Shown here: one piece after another, positions 54,021 to 64,000 of the stretch
Position numbering within the stretch: the first letter of the stretch is position 1
How the letters are laid out: the number at the start of each line of letters is the position of its first letter
Assembly (NCBI RefSeq): GCF_002865645.1
Contig: NW_020194563.1
Span: 392,152-456,151, forward strand
Direction: 5' to 3'
DNA: 64,000 nt
DNA from: Hyaloscypha bicolor E
Taxonomy: Eukaryota > Ascomycota > Leotiomycetes > Helotiales > Hyaloscyphaceae
Position numbers and translations under genes: made by a program
The notes under the pieces: generated by a model
The model's input: only the letters and a program-made list of their open reading frames with translations
Databases searched by the model: none
Told to the model about the DNA's origin: nothing

Positions 54021-57000
54021 CTAGTGCCGCTCCCCAAATACAGGCCCGAATGTTGTCGTAATATCTGCATATCTCCTTCTGTTCCTAATTTCCTCTGTCA
54101 CCCTTTTAAACTTGATACGGGTCCGCTTAAATCAAGTCCACCAGAATCTGTCATTTATGCAGTTCATCTAGAAAGCCAAATTCAGCAGGCTTATCTATTT
54201 TATGTGAAGATCGGAGGAGGGGTTTCTTTTGCTGGCTGCATAGTTACATTTAGGCATCCAGAATTTGAAAGTACCTTCCTCTATAACTGTCCGCTTCGCT
54301 CCGGATCTATCCATTTGACGCTACTATTTCGTCAAGTCAAAGGCAGTGAGACCCTAGGCAAGCTCCCGGAATGCAAGTGACAAGGGTTATCTTTGAAGCT
54401 TATTTTGAAGCCAAACAACCTGTAGACACCAGAAACTTCCGATCCTCTTTCACCGTCCAATAGAAGGGCCGGTCCTATAAGCCTGTACTCCTCTCCGGGG
54501 TATTCTCAGCTCCCCAGCCGCAGCCATAGAGAGATTGAAGCCTTTTTGCTGCAGCCTTCGAGATTTCACGAGACGAAATGCCACCCAATACCTACACGAG
54601 AATATTTACATTAGAATAGTATACGGGGAGGGGCTTTAAATAAGAGAAAGGAACAAGGATATTCCTCTCTTTTATACTTGTCTAGGGAAATTTGGATTAT
54701 CTGGGGTATACTAAATATAATCTAGTATCTATGTCAAATAGTTAGAAAAGTTTGTGTTTATAAACCTTTTATATATTTGCTTTTACTAGAAATGCTTCTA
54801 TAAGGTTTATAGAAGTATTAAAACATTGCAGAATAAAGGGACCCGGGGCTATTTAGTAAAGGAAATATTTTTCCTATTATAGTTTTAATTACTTTATTAA
54901 AGAGAAGTCTGTTTTATAATTTCTAAAAGCTTAGTATATTATTATATCTCATAAGATGTTACAAGAAAGCTAGTTTCTTCTAGTTTTCCGCTGAATATAA
55001 ATAATAATAATGATATGAAAATAATAATTATTATTATTATAAGGGACATACTCTATATTCCTTCTGAGAAGCGCGGATTCCCGAATGCCAAGTCATAAGG
55101 CCATAAATAGAGAGAATTTCCTGCCAATACCAGCACTTAGAAAACTACTCAGAAAACTGAAAAGCTAACCCATGGCAGAAAAGGAGTCTAAGGAGTCCGA
55201 CTTGGAATCATTAAAAGAAATTGCGACCTTAGCGATTTGGCGCTTGGGTGGGATGAAAATCAAAGCGAGAAAGTCAAAGGCGACATAAAAGCACAGGCAG
55301 GAGCTGGTGTCAAAACATTCAAAAGGGTTGCTAGACGCACAGTTCCTGGGCTTGAGAGAAAAAGAAGAGGATCACCACGAGACGAGAGCGAGTTTTCTCC
55401 CCCGGAAATTGAACAACCTCTCTTTGCACAGTGCTGGAAACAGTGCTGGAACACATCTCTCGGACTTGGAAGATTCGACGTGCTATATATGGCGGAATTT
55501 GGGACCACTATATGGCAGATCTATCACACGGAGCAGGATAGAAGTCGGCTAATGGAGGTTGGGACGACGCTGATAGGGCCTCGACTACCTCTGTTTCTAT
55601 GACCTGAAGTGGAAGTGGTAGAGGCCGGAACAGTGATCTCCTATAGCGCATTGGGACGGAAACTCGGCTGGGAAATGATGATGAGAATTACACACATTTC
55701 GGATAATTTGAGATATCTCAGATCTGGCATACCCATCTTGTAGTTTGAGAATGCAGCTAAAGCATTCATAGTATACGACTTATCTTCATTATTGGAGTTT
55801 ATCGGTCCCCTAAACCCTCAATTGATCGTTCGATCCAGTACAGGAAAGAAACTTTCGCAGAAAACAGCAGTTCTATCATCTCCCAACATAGTTGCTCAAC
55901 TGCAGATATCTGCTCGAAGGAGATAAAAACAGATCCCGGAGATCCTAATCCCATACCTACCTACGTCTTGCCTTTGAGTTGAACCATTATATATGTCATT
56001 CTCAGTCGCTTTTGCATGGTAGTTTTCCGGAGAATATCTAGCTCCTATTTTTGAAGCGCTGGAAACAGAGAACCTTCCTCGATAGCCCAAAGATCAGTCT
56101 ATCCAATAGAAAAATGTTTCGACAATTTATCACGGCCGTTCGAGTTGAATGAAACTTCTTGGGAAGCTCAAATTCAAAATGGATGCACAGACAAAAAGAG
56201 CACTCTTCCTTGCTTCCTACCAATGCTTCAAAAGGGATTCGAAGTTTCCCTTCGCTTAAAGACACTCGGGTCTACTATTTCAACACGCCACAACGAGTTT
56301 TCTCATTATTAATGGGGAGCAAAGAGACCAGCGTCTTCGATGTTTGTCATGAAGGGGTCAGAACTAAAATAGAGTGGATAAGATACTCCTTGTGCCATAT
56401 CTAAGGTGTAGAGTTATTGTCCAGTAGTCAAGATAAAGACGAGGTAAACTAAGGAAGAAACATTGAACAATATCTTTTGAGCTAAGCAGACAGAAAAGGA
56501 GCATTTATGTCCTCGAAGCGACAACGACAATTCAATACGTGAGATTGCTGGTTATCGGTTGACATCTAGGGGAATCAACGACAGAAAGACATGAGGGACG
56601 CGTGTGCTATTGCTGAATTCGAATTTGGATGAGCAAAGCCTCGAGGTTAGTGGGGAGGAGGATATTGTTGCTTTCCTTTCCAACTTTGAAAGCAGGGCCA
56701 TTGAGATGCTGACCGGAGAGAACAGAAAGTGGAGAGTTGTGAGCTGAGTCTTCTTGCAGCAGTTATATAACGCTCTGCATCCCTGGCCCAGAACCTTGAA
56801 AGTGGCCAGGCTGTGAGTCGTTCACAGTGTTTCCTTGTTTCGCTTGTTGTAAGTGTCAATATTTATTGCCCACCCTGCCATTGAATTTCCATAACGACCT
56901 CTATACTGGCTACAGATTGAAACAATCCTTGAGGATATCAAATCTCGATCGCAGCATAACAACTATTTCCACTTCTCTGCCTTGGCCACATCCCCACTTT

Positions 57001-57300
57001 GAACTATACCGAATGTAATTCTGTTGCTTCTAATCACTGGGAAACATGGTAATTCGTGCTCCTCATTGTTTTCTAGCATAGTTATCCTTGTATTTCTAGG
57101 CCGAGAATTAATTTAAAGCATATAAGCTCTATTATTTTATTTTTCTTATCTTTAAATATCTTGAAACTAAGTTAAAAAGTATTAGTGTAATAGCTTTCGA
57201 GTATAGAAACTAGTATTACGAGTTGCCGCGCATTAATTATATTCAAAAATTACAAGAATTTAATTATTAATTATACTTCTCTAGCTAAATAGCTCTCTAA
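54021..57300. other. Gene-poor region, with AT-rich part at 54.6-55.1 kb
   Basis: No gene can be supported. The frames at 54024-54380 (+), 55237-55602 (+) and 56159-56404 (+) are isolated, have no domain or signal peptide and are overlapped by frames on the other strand. 54590-55070 is RIP-like, with an ATAATAATTATTATTATTAT palindrome near 55020. A dispersed repeat fragment at 57045-57126 pairs with 28851-28933. Confidence 0.4.
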
Positions 57301-57311
57301 AACTCTCTAGC

Positions 57312-57524
57312 TGTGAGGGCGGGATCAAGGCAATAGCCAAGGCTCAAAAATCCGAGAGAATCCCATGTATTGAGAATACTAAGCTAAAGAGAAGAAGGAG
57401 AGAGAGAGGGAGAAGGAGAGGATAAAAGGAGGGAATACTAGCTAAAACCACTGAAACGCCGGCTGGTTAGGTGAAACCAGTCATGTAACAGCCACCCCCC
57501 TTATGACCCTAGCCAGCGCCGTCA
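57312..57524 (+). repeat. Diverged LTR fragment of the solo-LTR family
   Basis: Begins TGTGAGGGCGGGATCAAGGC and keeps CCCATGTATTGAGAATACTA, matching the first third of the solo LTR at 23021 (TGTGACGGCGGGATCAATGC). It then diverges through a GA-rich stretch and ends near AGCCAGCGCCGTCA. No target duplication is seen, so it is either a truncated copy or a related LTR subfamily. Confidence 0.65.
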
Positions 57525-59282
57525 TAATAAGTAAAGAATAAATTCTTATTATCTAGAATATATTTGGGGAGTTTTTTCTTTTATATATATACTAGTACAG
57601 GCTAGTTAGTTTTGCTTGCAATTAGGCATATAATCTGTTACCTGACTATATTAGCACATTTATAGTAATTGAGGACGTGTTATTCATGGCATAAGGACCG
57701 CAGAGAATGAAACTTCCGGATTGAGTAATCTAACGGCCATCTTTGTTATTCAACACCCAGATCTGCACCTCCAAACCCCATTATCGTCACTTATCTTTCT
57801 ATTAATGATCCCTGGACCTCCAGCAATACTCATCTCTCTCTTGTACCCATTCATCCAGACCCGGTTAGCCTTGCTTGTCCATCCCTCGCCATCTTCTATT
57901 CCAGCTTTCGATCCACAGAATATGCACATTTGGGCATTTCCACAGCCTCTCTAGAGAGTGCCCATTCCACGTCCGCACCATTCGAATTGTTCCTTGATGG
58001 TCATCCGCTATATGCCCAGCACTCCGGAACAGGTATCAATCTGACGTCGTCCATCTTGACCCTCCCGGATATGCACTTTCTCGGACTCATCTATTGCAAG
58101 CTTATTGAAGCTTTAGTTTCCCTTCTTCGACAACTTGGTGTTGTCATAAATGATGGCCCAGAGCAAATCACAGGCAATACCACCCCCAGATGAAGCCTTG
58201 TACCGTTATTTGATCTATTCCATACGCCAAGACCGCCCAACATCGTTCCAAAGAAGCTCTTTCGCATAGGAGAACACCGTTTGCGCCCCTGTTAGAAGAT
58301 TGCTCTTAGTATGGGATGTTGTCAGCCGTTATCTAATAAATCGGCGATATAGTTCGTCGTGGTGTCAAAAGCGTATCATTTCGTTGTGCATGCCGGGAAG
58401 TAGCGCTCCGGGCGTGTCCCCACATAGGATTTGTGATGCCGGTGCCTATAGATCAAAGCACTTTGGACCCAAATCGGGATGTAGGCCCTCAAATAGACTA
58501 GATATCTGTGCATTTGTCCCATGGGATTCAGAAACGCTCTTTGAACTTCTTGGAGTATTAGCTTGAGGCAGTCGCATAACTGAATGATAAAAGTGTGTGT
58601 TCAAATCTCTTAGGGGAATGGTTGATATCTCGTGGGCAGGGTTCACCTACATCGCAGATCTTGCTATCTCAAGATGCATTTCGAATCCTTTGACAGTCCT
58701 ATTTTTCTATCTGACATTAGCAATTTACTACCCAAAGTAAAAAGGGAAATCTCACTTTCATCTGCTGGAATTGGGATCATTGCCAATGACGGCTTGGGTT
58801 TCTCTCCGAGGAATAACCAATGTCGTCATCCACTGGAATCTTGGCCATGTACGCAAATGCAGCGGCATGGTTGATGGCCCTCGGGGGCATGATGAATGGT
58901 TGCTGTTCTTCTTGCTTTGTTGAAGGCGACCACTCAACCATAAATTACTGCTGTCTTGCTTCTCCGTGACTTCCAAGACTCGTGGATCGTCGCTCAGGAC
59001 AGCATGTGGTGTTGAATTGTAAACCTGGTAGTTGCGATGTCCTGCTTCTCGATGTTGAGAACGAAATTTCTGCCGGGCAAGGTTGAATATCTCCTTTCTC
59101 TCAATTGAGCCTAACTATCCGGCGAGTTCGCTGGTCATCTTGTCAAATGTGTTATCGTGAACAGGATAACTGAGAGGGACTAGCCTTCAAGAAGGAAAAC
59201 AAGGCTGCGCCAATAGCAGCAGCTTGGCATCCAGAATTTCCAAGGAAGCCTGGGTGATACCAATCGCGCCAGCGTCAGCATC
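57525..59282. other. Region of short frames, possible unrecognised relic
   Basis: Frames 57721-57954, 57930-58193 and 58300-58566 (+) follow one another in different phases and may be pieces of a broken gene, but none shows a motif that I recognise. Nothing else can be supported. Confidence 0.3.
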
Positions 59283-59284
59283 CT

Positions 59285-59900
59285 ACTTAGGAGGAATTGG
59301 GTTCTCGCGTCTGACCATGGCGTGACCGATACTCTGACAATTAGAGCACTTAACGCGAGACCAATCTTTCAGCTCGAGGCACTCCAGGCACTGGTAAGCC
59401 GTGGACCCCTCCGCCATAGTTGCGGCAAACAATCTTGCGTGTGTTCGTACAGTCCTGCTTGCGATGACCTTCCTCGCCACGGTTTTAGTGAGCACTGGCA
59501 CTCCCGGCACTGGTGAGCCATGTACCCCTCCGCCATGGTTGCGGCAAACAATCTTGCGTGTGTTCGTACAGTCCTGCTTACGATGACCTTCTTTGCCATA
59601 GTTTTAGCGAGAACTGGCACCACTGGCACTACCTCGTTGAGGGCAGTCACGAGAGAAGTGACCAACTATTGCTATTAGCACAACTGGACGGAATTGGTTA
59701 GACTAACACAACATACTTTCACCGCACTTCCTGCACTCAACGCCCTTGGGCGAACGAGGTTCCGGTTTACGACCTTCAGGATCAGTATGTTTAGAGACCT
59801 ACGAGGAAATAAATCGAAATTAATATTACTCACATCCCTTTGACAAATAACCCGACGTCGTGCAATTGCTGCATGCAAACTTGTCAGGACATGGGTTTGA
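59285..59900 (-). pseudogene. CCHC zinc-knuckle protein, C-terminal relic (GIS2/Byr3-like)
   Basis: Minus-strand pieces spell zinc knuckles of the CNBP/GIS2/Byr3 type: CSNCTTSGYLSKGC (His changed to Tyr), then ECRKCGE and, after an intron-like gap, VGHFSRDC, then NYGKEGHRKQDC and finally DWSRVKCSNCQSIGHAMVR. Intron-like GT-AG segments survive, so this is a DNA-level copy and not retro-copied. A near-identical segment of about 119 bp is tandemly repeated (TGCGGCAAACAATCTTGCG at 59421 and 59540); 119 is not a multiple of three, so it breaks the frame. Upstream parts of the usual protein (about 450 residues) are missing. The functional family binds single-stranded nucleic acid. Confidence 0.7.
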
Positions 59901-61849
59901 GCCTTTTGAATTTTTGATTAGCATCTGTTCGAAGAGAATAGATTGTAGAGTCGAACTTACAGCCACCAATCTCATCCCAGCTATGGAACTGGTTGCGTCT
60001 GATGTAGGAGTTTGAGTATTGCGAATCTTGTCGACTCGGGACTGCGAATAAGGCAGGTAACGCAGTGACCATTTCCAACCTATCACTGCTGTTCTGTAGG
60101 CTGTGCTTTGTTGTTTGTGTAATGTGAGTTTATGTCGTGGATGATTGTAAGTCTTGAAAAATATGACATGAGGGATGGAGGGGGGTTTTACGTCGCAGAA
60201 CATGGGTGTCGATTATTTAAAATTAAAGGAATCTTTGGAGAATTGGATATATATAGGGGAAAGGAAGGAGAGAGGGGTTTGGAGATACTCAAATTAGCTC
60301 TGCTTTACTGAAGAGGTGTAATGACTGCAAAGGCGAATTACTATTGTGGCTATCTGTTTTGAAATATATATAAGAAATTAGTAGTTAGGCGTGAAAATTT
60401 GGAAATGAGATGAGGCAGTACTTATACTTCTTCTGTCTGATAAATGGGGTTGATGGACTTGGTGGGTAAGCAGCTTGCTTATTGTGATAGTTTGATAAGA
60501 TGTTCAAATCATGAGGTCTTTTGATGATGTGATTGTGTAGCACCAGCCAACAGGGGGTCCAGAGGACGGCGTCACTGCCTACGTTGAAATTGTTCCCTAT
60601 TAAGATACTGGAGTATCTGAGTTGATTGGCTTGATCTCGTGATGAATGGAAACCGCGGTTGATGGCCTGTTTGTTAGTCTAGCAAGCACGAGGATGTTTG
60701 GTCATGCTGGAAACAGGACATGGAGCTAATCATTTCGTCCACGTGATGACGAAGCAGTGCGATTGCTTAGAATTAAAGTGTGATCACCGGTGGTGGTGTG
60801 TCAAGTGGGCCATGCCATCTGATCTCTGGATTGCCACTTAGGATAGGACGAGTAATTCAGGCTTCGTGGATTTTGAAACACAGTCCCATGTATTGTTGCC
60901 ACCGCATGTTTCAAAAAGTTTATTAAACTTATTAGCATCATCGACTTGATTCAAGCTCAGGACGACAAAGCAATCATGTGCAGCTGTACGGACTAGTGTT
61001 GAGCTTAGTGGTCGTCCATATCCATTTCCTAGAGCATCACAAGCGGATTCTTTCTTACCACCTTGCTTGGCCAGGCGTCCAGGATGACCTCAATCTTTCA
61101 TCACCATCCGGGATCATCTTACACCAAGACCGCAAGAACTAATTATTAATTAGCTGACTGGATCAACATAATAATCTGCTGACTCCACAAGCGATCGCGT
61201 GGTTTAATCGCATCCGTTAGCCAGGATGCCCTTGCGATTAGAAACCGCACCCGGAGGCGGAATAGTAGAGTTTGAGTAATAAGGTAGATCTACCGAGAAT
61301 GCACACAAAGCAGAAGTCGGTAATAATGGTATAGTTATACTCAATAAAAATATATTGTCTGGCCATATTAACATTCTCGCCATTAGATCCCGTAGGGAGG
61401 ATCACCTGCTATTCTTCGAGATAAATACCCTTTAACATATGAATTTTAGCGTTAATATAGATGCCGAGGGTAATATAAATGCCGAGGATATAGACAATCG
61501 GGTAGAAGTCGAGGAGGATCGTAATCGAGTTATTAAGATTTTAGATTGCCTCTTCTCGTTTTAATATACTAATCCAGATCTATTTGCCCATGGGACAAGA
61601 ACCAAGCAAAAGCTAACCATGCCAGTAGATCCCAATAAGTTGATGAGATATTGCTCCTCGCGGTAATGTGAACCTGCATCTTGATCCACACATCGTTTCG
61701 TAGGGTCTCCGGAGACCTTGAAAGTGCTGAGATCGTGGTGAAAAGGGTAACAAGCGCAACTGACCTGGGCGACAAGTAATAAATAATGTCTTTCGGGAAT
61801 GCGGTCATGACGGCAATCGCTGGCTAGTTGCAAGTCTGCAAGACACCTC
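59901..61849. other. Intergenic region
   Basis: The frame 59826-60203 (-) overlaps the start of the zinc-knuckle relic but upstream of 59900 does not resemble that family. No other gene is supported. 61140-61560 is AT-richer, with a near-repeat of GCCGAGG.TAATATAAATG at about 61460-61490. Confidence 0.35.
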
Positions 61850-62190
61850 AACATTCCGCATGCGGGTCCCGAGCCAAAGCAGATGGAGCTCCACCCTTTT
61901 GCCGGCCATTTTAGCCCCTATCACATCATCTATATCTACTGGGAGATCATGTACCATGACACAGAGATATTGTGACGTTCAATGCTTAACCGGTCTCAGT
62001 CCCACATCATTAAAGTCATCCCCAAGCTGGATCGGTGCGCACTTTAGTCCCTTGAAGTCTATAAGAGAGGTACCTGGTTTAATCCGGTTGCATATCTTAA
62101 CGGAGTACTTCAGGGCTTCATCCTCTGCGATCTGCAATCTAAAATGATAGTTGTCAGCAGCCTGGTCATGTACAGCCCAGAATTCAATTC
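61850..62190 (-). pseudogene. Unidentified coding relic with one in-frame TGA
   Basis: About 110 codons on the minus strand read as ordinary protein (for example YHFRLQIAEDEALKYSVKI and KMAGKRVELHLLWLG), interrupted by a single TGA at 61981-61979 that could come from CGA by C-to-T. Neither end has a start or splice signal that I can fix. Family not recognised; possibly an exon of a larger broken gene. Confidence 0.35.
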
Positions 62191-63689
62191 AAGTATGTCC
62201 CTTCTGACCTGCTGTTGACCGCATGACTCTTGAAGCTGCGAGATTGACTGCTCCGAGTCGGTGGTCTGTATCTCGAGATTGGAGATTATGGGGTCCTTTG
62301 CTTGGCTTATCGATCGAGATTCGCTTGTTTCGGTCCACCTGGGCGCTGGTTTTTTTTCGTTGCTCGGGTGTCGATGGTAGCTTCTGCGGCGTCATGAGAT
62401 TGAGTGACTGCTGAGAGCAGCCTGGCTACCGGCAGTCGACCTTGTTTTCGGTGTCATTTTGCCTAGACCCTTTCACTATCTGATTGTCGAGTGCTGCAAC
62501 GCGCGATGAGTCTTCTTTGATGAGAGAGACAACTCCAATCCTGCCAATCTTCTCCTCCACTAACGTATCTCTTGCATACCGCAATCAGGAAGGCAGGAGG
62601 TGTGTGAGTCGTGGATGGAGGCGTAGTGGTCGCTACAGGGGATTTTTTCTACGGATTGCTTCTGCGTGGAGCGAATTGTCTTGATAATCTCTCCTGCTCT
62701 GCATAGATCGATGAGCTGGACGATTGCCCCGTGAGCTCCCTGCCGATGCCATATAAAAGTCCAGTAGCAAGCCTTTATTTGATGAGAGGGAGAGCAATCT
62801 GTTTGATCAATTTGAGGTTGATCTGGCTGTGCTGTGCGGTGATCCTTTGGGCTGCGGTGAATGCTTTCGTCTGACCATATACGAGCAGTTTGATTTCAAT
62901 GTGCCCTTGGCCATGTGAACGTGTACTCCGCTAGAGACGGCCAGCGAAGATCGTGGTGACAACGCTGTGTGAGGATAAAGACAAGAAGCTGGTTATGGCA
63001 GTTGAGACACGCTCCCCGGGTGGCGGCCAGGTGAGGATGTTGCGATGTGGGCACGTTGGATCGAAGGGGGGTTTCCGTTTTGGAACGGGCGATGGCTATG
63101 TAGCTCCAGCTCAGGCGACAGCATAACTGCATCCATCCAAAATATGCACACCCTCCACTCAAATCCACTTGCTTCCACAACTTTCTTTCTTACTAGATGA
63201 GGAGAAAGCGACCAATTGCTCCTCACAGTTGTGGAACTGTCTTTACACCCCGAGTTTGATGGTATATCTATTTTAACCTATCCAGATTTGATGTTGGTAG
63301 CTTCGCTCCTGTGCCCGCAATTTTCGGTCAATTGCCAGCTTGGACACAACTTGACCATGCCCCAAGAAGCTCCTCCGCCATGCGAATCTGAATCTGCAGA
63401 TATCCGCAGCAAACCATCATCCCTCAGGCTTGTAAACATCCTCTCTTTAAAAATCGCGCGCGGGAGGTGCTGGGCGTTCAGGAGAATCGAGATCGGCACA
63501 GACACGTTCTCCCTGTGTCGAAATGACAGACTTCGCCGCCGTGCTGGGGGAGAAGACATAAGTCGAACTGAGCGAAGAGAGAGACCGGATGTTGTTGCAC
63601 AACATACGGGGTCGCGGGAGGATAGCGACTGCGCCTCGAGGTTGGCGAACCAATTCACGAGATCGCGGAGGCCTTGACCTGCAAATGAT
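62191..63689. other. Region without a supported gene
   Basis: Frames on both strands between 63216 and 63869 overlap heavily. ATG 63358 begins a 106-codon stretch on the plus strand without recognisable motif, possibly a first exon of the reading frame at the right edge. Confidence 0.3.
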
Positions 63690-64000
63690 TGTAAAGAAAA
63701 TGTGCTTTTGGCGATTCTCAGTTTCTGTGAGCAGATGCAGGAGGGACAGCCTGAACAAAACGATAAGAGGCAGGCCAAATCCGAGAAGATGTCGATTATT
63801 CTGGATAGAGTAGAGAGCTAGCTGGCAGACAGCGACCGTCAAATTGAAGTGCTCAATGCGGAACTTCAAGCTCGAAAGGAGATTGTTTCGACAAGGGGTA
63901 AATTGATTGATGATGGGCAGAAGACGATTGCGGATTCCACAAAACTACTCCACAAACTCGACCAGGAGCATATTCGGCGAGAGAAGCAATCTTCCAGCCT
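63690..64000 (+). pseudogene. Coiled-coil protein fragment running off the right edge, with one in-frame TAG
   Basis: From about 63690 the plus-strand frame reads ENVLLAILSFCEQMQEG and, past a TAG at 63819-63821, continues as a charged helix (QIEVLNAELQARKEIV, DDGQKTIADSTKLL) to the window end. The pattern is a coiled coil. The stop could be a mutated codon or could mark an intron that I did not recognise. The product is unknown and the 3' end lies outside the window. Confidence 0.4.

Noticed and set aside
63278..63869. Overlapping minus-strand frames of 140-166 codons near the right edge
   Set aside because: They overlap in two phases and oppose the plus-strand coiled-coil frame that continues to the window end; no motif supports them.

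Overview
The window is nuclear DNA of a filamentous ascomycete. Genes carry short GT-AG introns of about 45-65 bp. Recognisable families include a Zn(II)2Cys6 regulator, a CFEM-like receptor, a BAS2-like small secreted protein and a JmjC protein. AT-rich blocks are riddled with TAA/TAG in the pattern of repeat-induced point mutation (RIP: CpA to TpA on either strand). A Leotiomycete is possible from protein resemblance, but that is only an inference.

Layout. (1) 1.6-7.7 kb: a seven-exon zinc alcohol dehydrogenase (+) and a large three-exon gene (-). Spliced, the second encodes a Zn2Cys6 cluster, a GATA-type finger, a fungal helical domain, a CXCG motif and about six membrane segments in one 1325-residue protein. 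(2) 8.7-17.3 kb: a 37-bp minisatellite split by a complete but RIP-destroyed chromodomain Ty3/Gypsy retrotransposon (8942-16922, two 205-bp LTRs, polypurine tract, 5-bp target duplication). (3) 17.9-28.1 kb: a secreted LPMO-like protein, a BAS2-like small secreted protein, an AHL-lactonase-like metallo-beta-lactamase, a solo LTR, a CFEM-like single-pass protein, a pogo-type MITE and a polytopic membrane protein with an in-frame TGA. (4) 28-33 kb: sparse; one weak hypothetical gene and a JmjC gene broken by an out-of-frame G11 tract and by RIP-type stops that merge into an AT-rich block. (5) 34-54 kb: almost no genes. Four blocks hold an unusual array in which a short GC-cored box (about GAGACTYGCGCATC) alternates in direct and inverted orientation. 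Spacing is about 67 and 90 bp, so the full period is 153-159 bp for tens of repeats, while the DNA between boxes is mostly diverged. A 2583-bp TIR transposon (47560-50142) with a retrovirus-like integrase, TGT/ACA ends and a 4-bp target duplication, which I read as Ginger-like, lies between two blocks. (6) 54-64 kb: mostly intergenic DNA with gene relics: an LTR fragment, a CCHC zinc-knuckle pseudogene, an unidentified coding relic and the start of a coiled-coil reading frame at the right edge.

Taken together this looks like an accessory, repeat-rich compartment in which secreted-protein and membrane-receptor-like genes sit among RIP-inactivated transposons. The most unusual element is the box array of region 5. 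It has the regularity of a nucleosome-phased satellite but conserves paired inverted boxes rather than the whole unit. I know of no described system that matches it.
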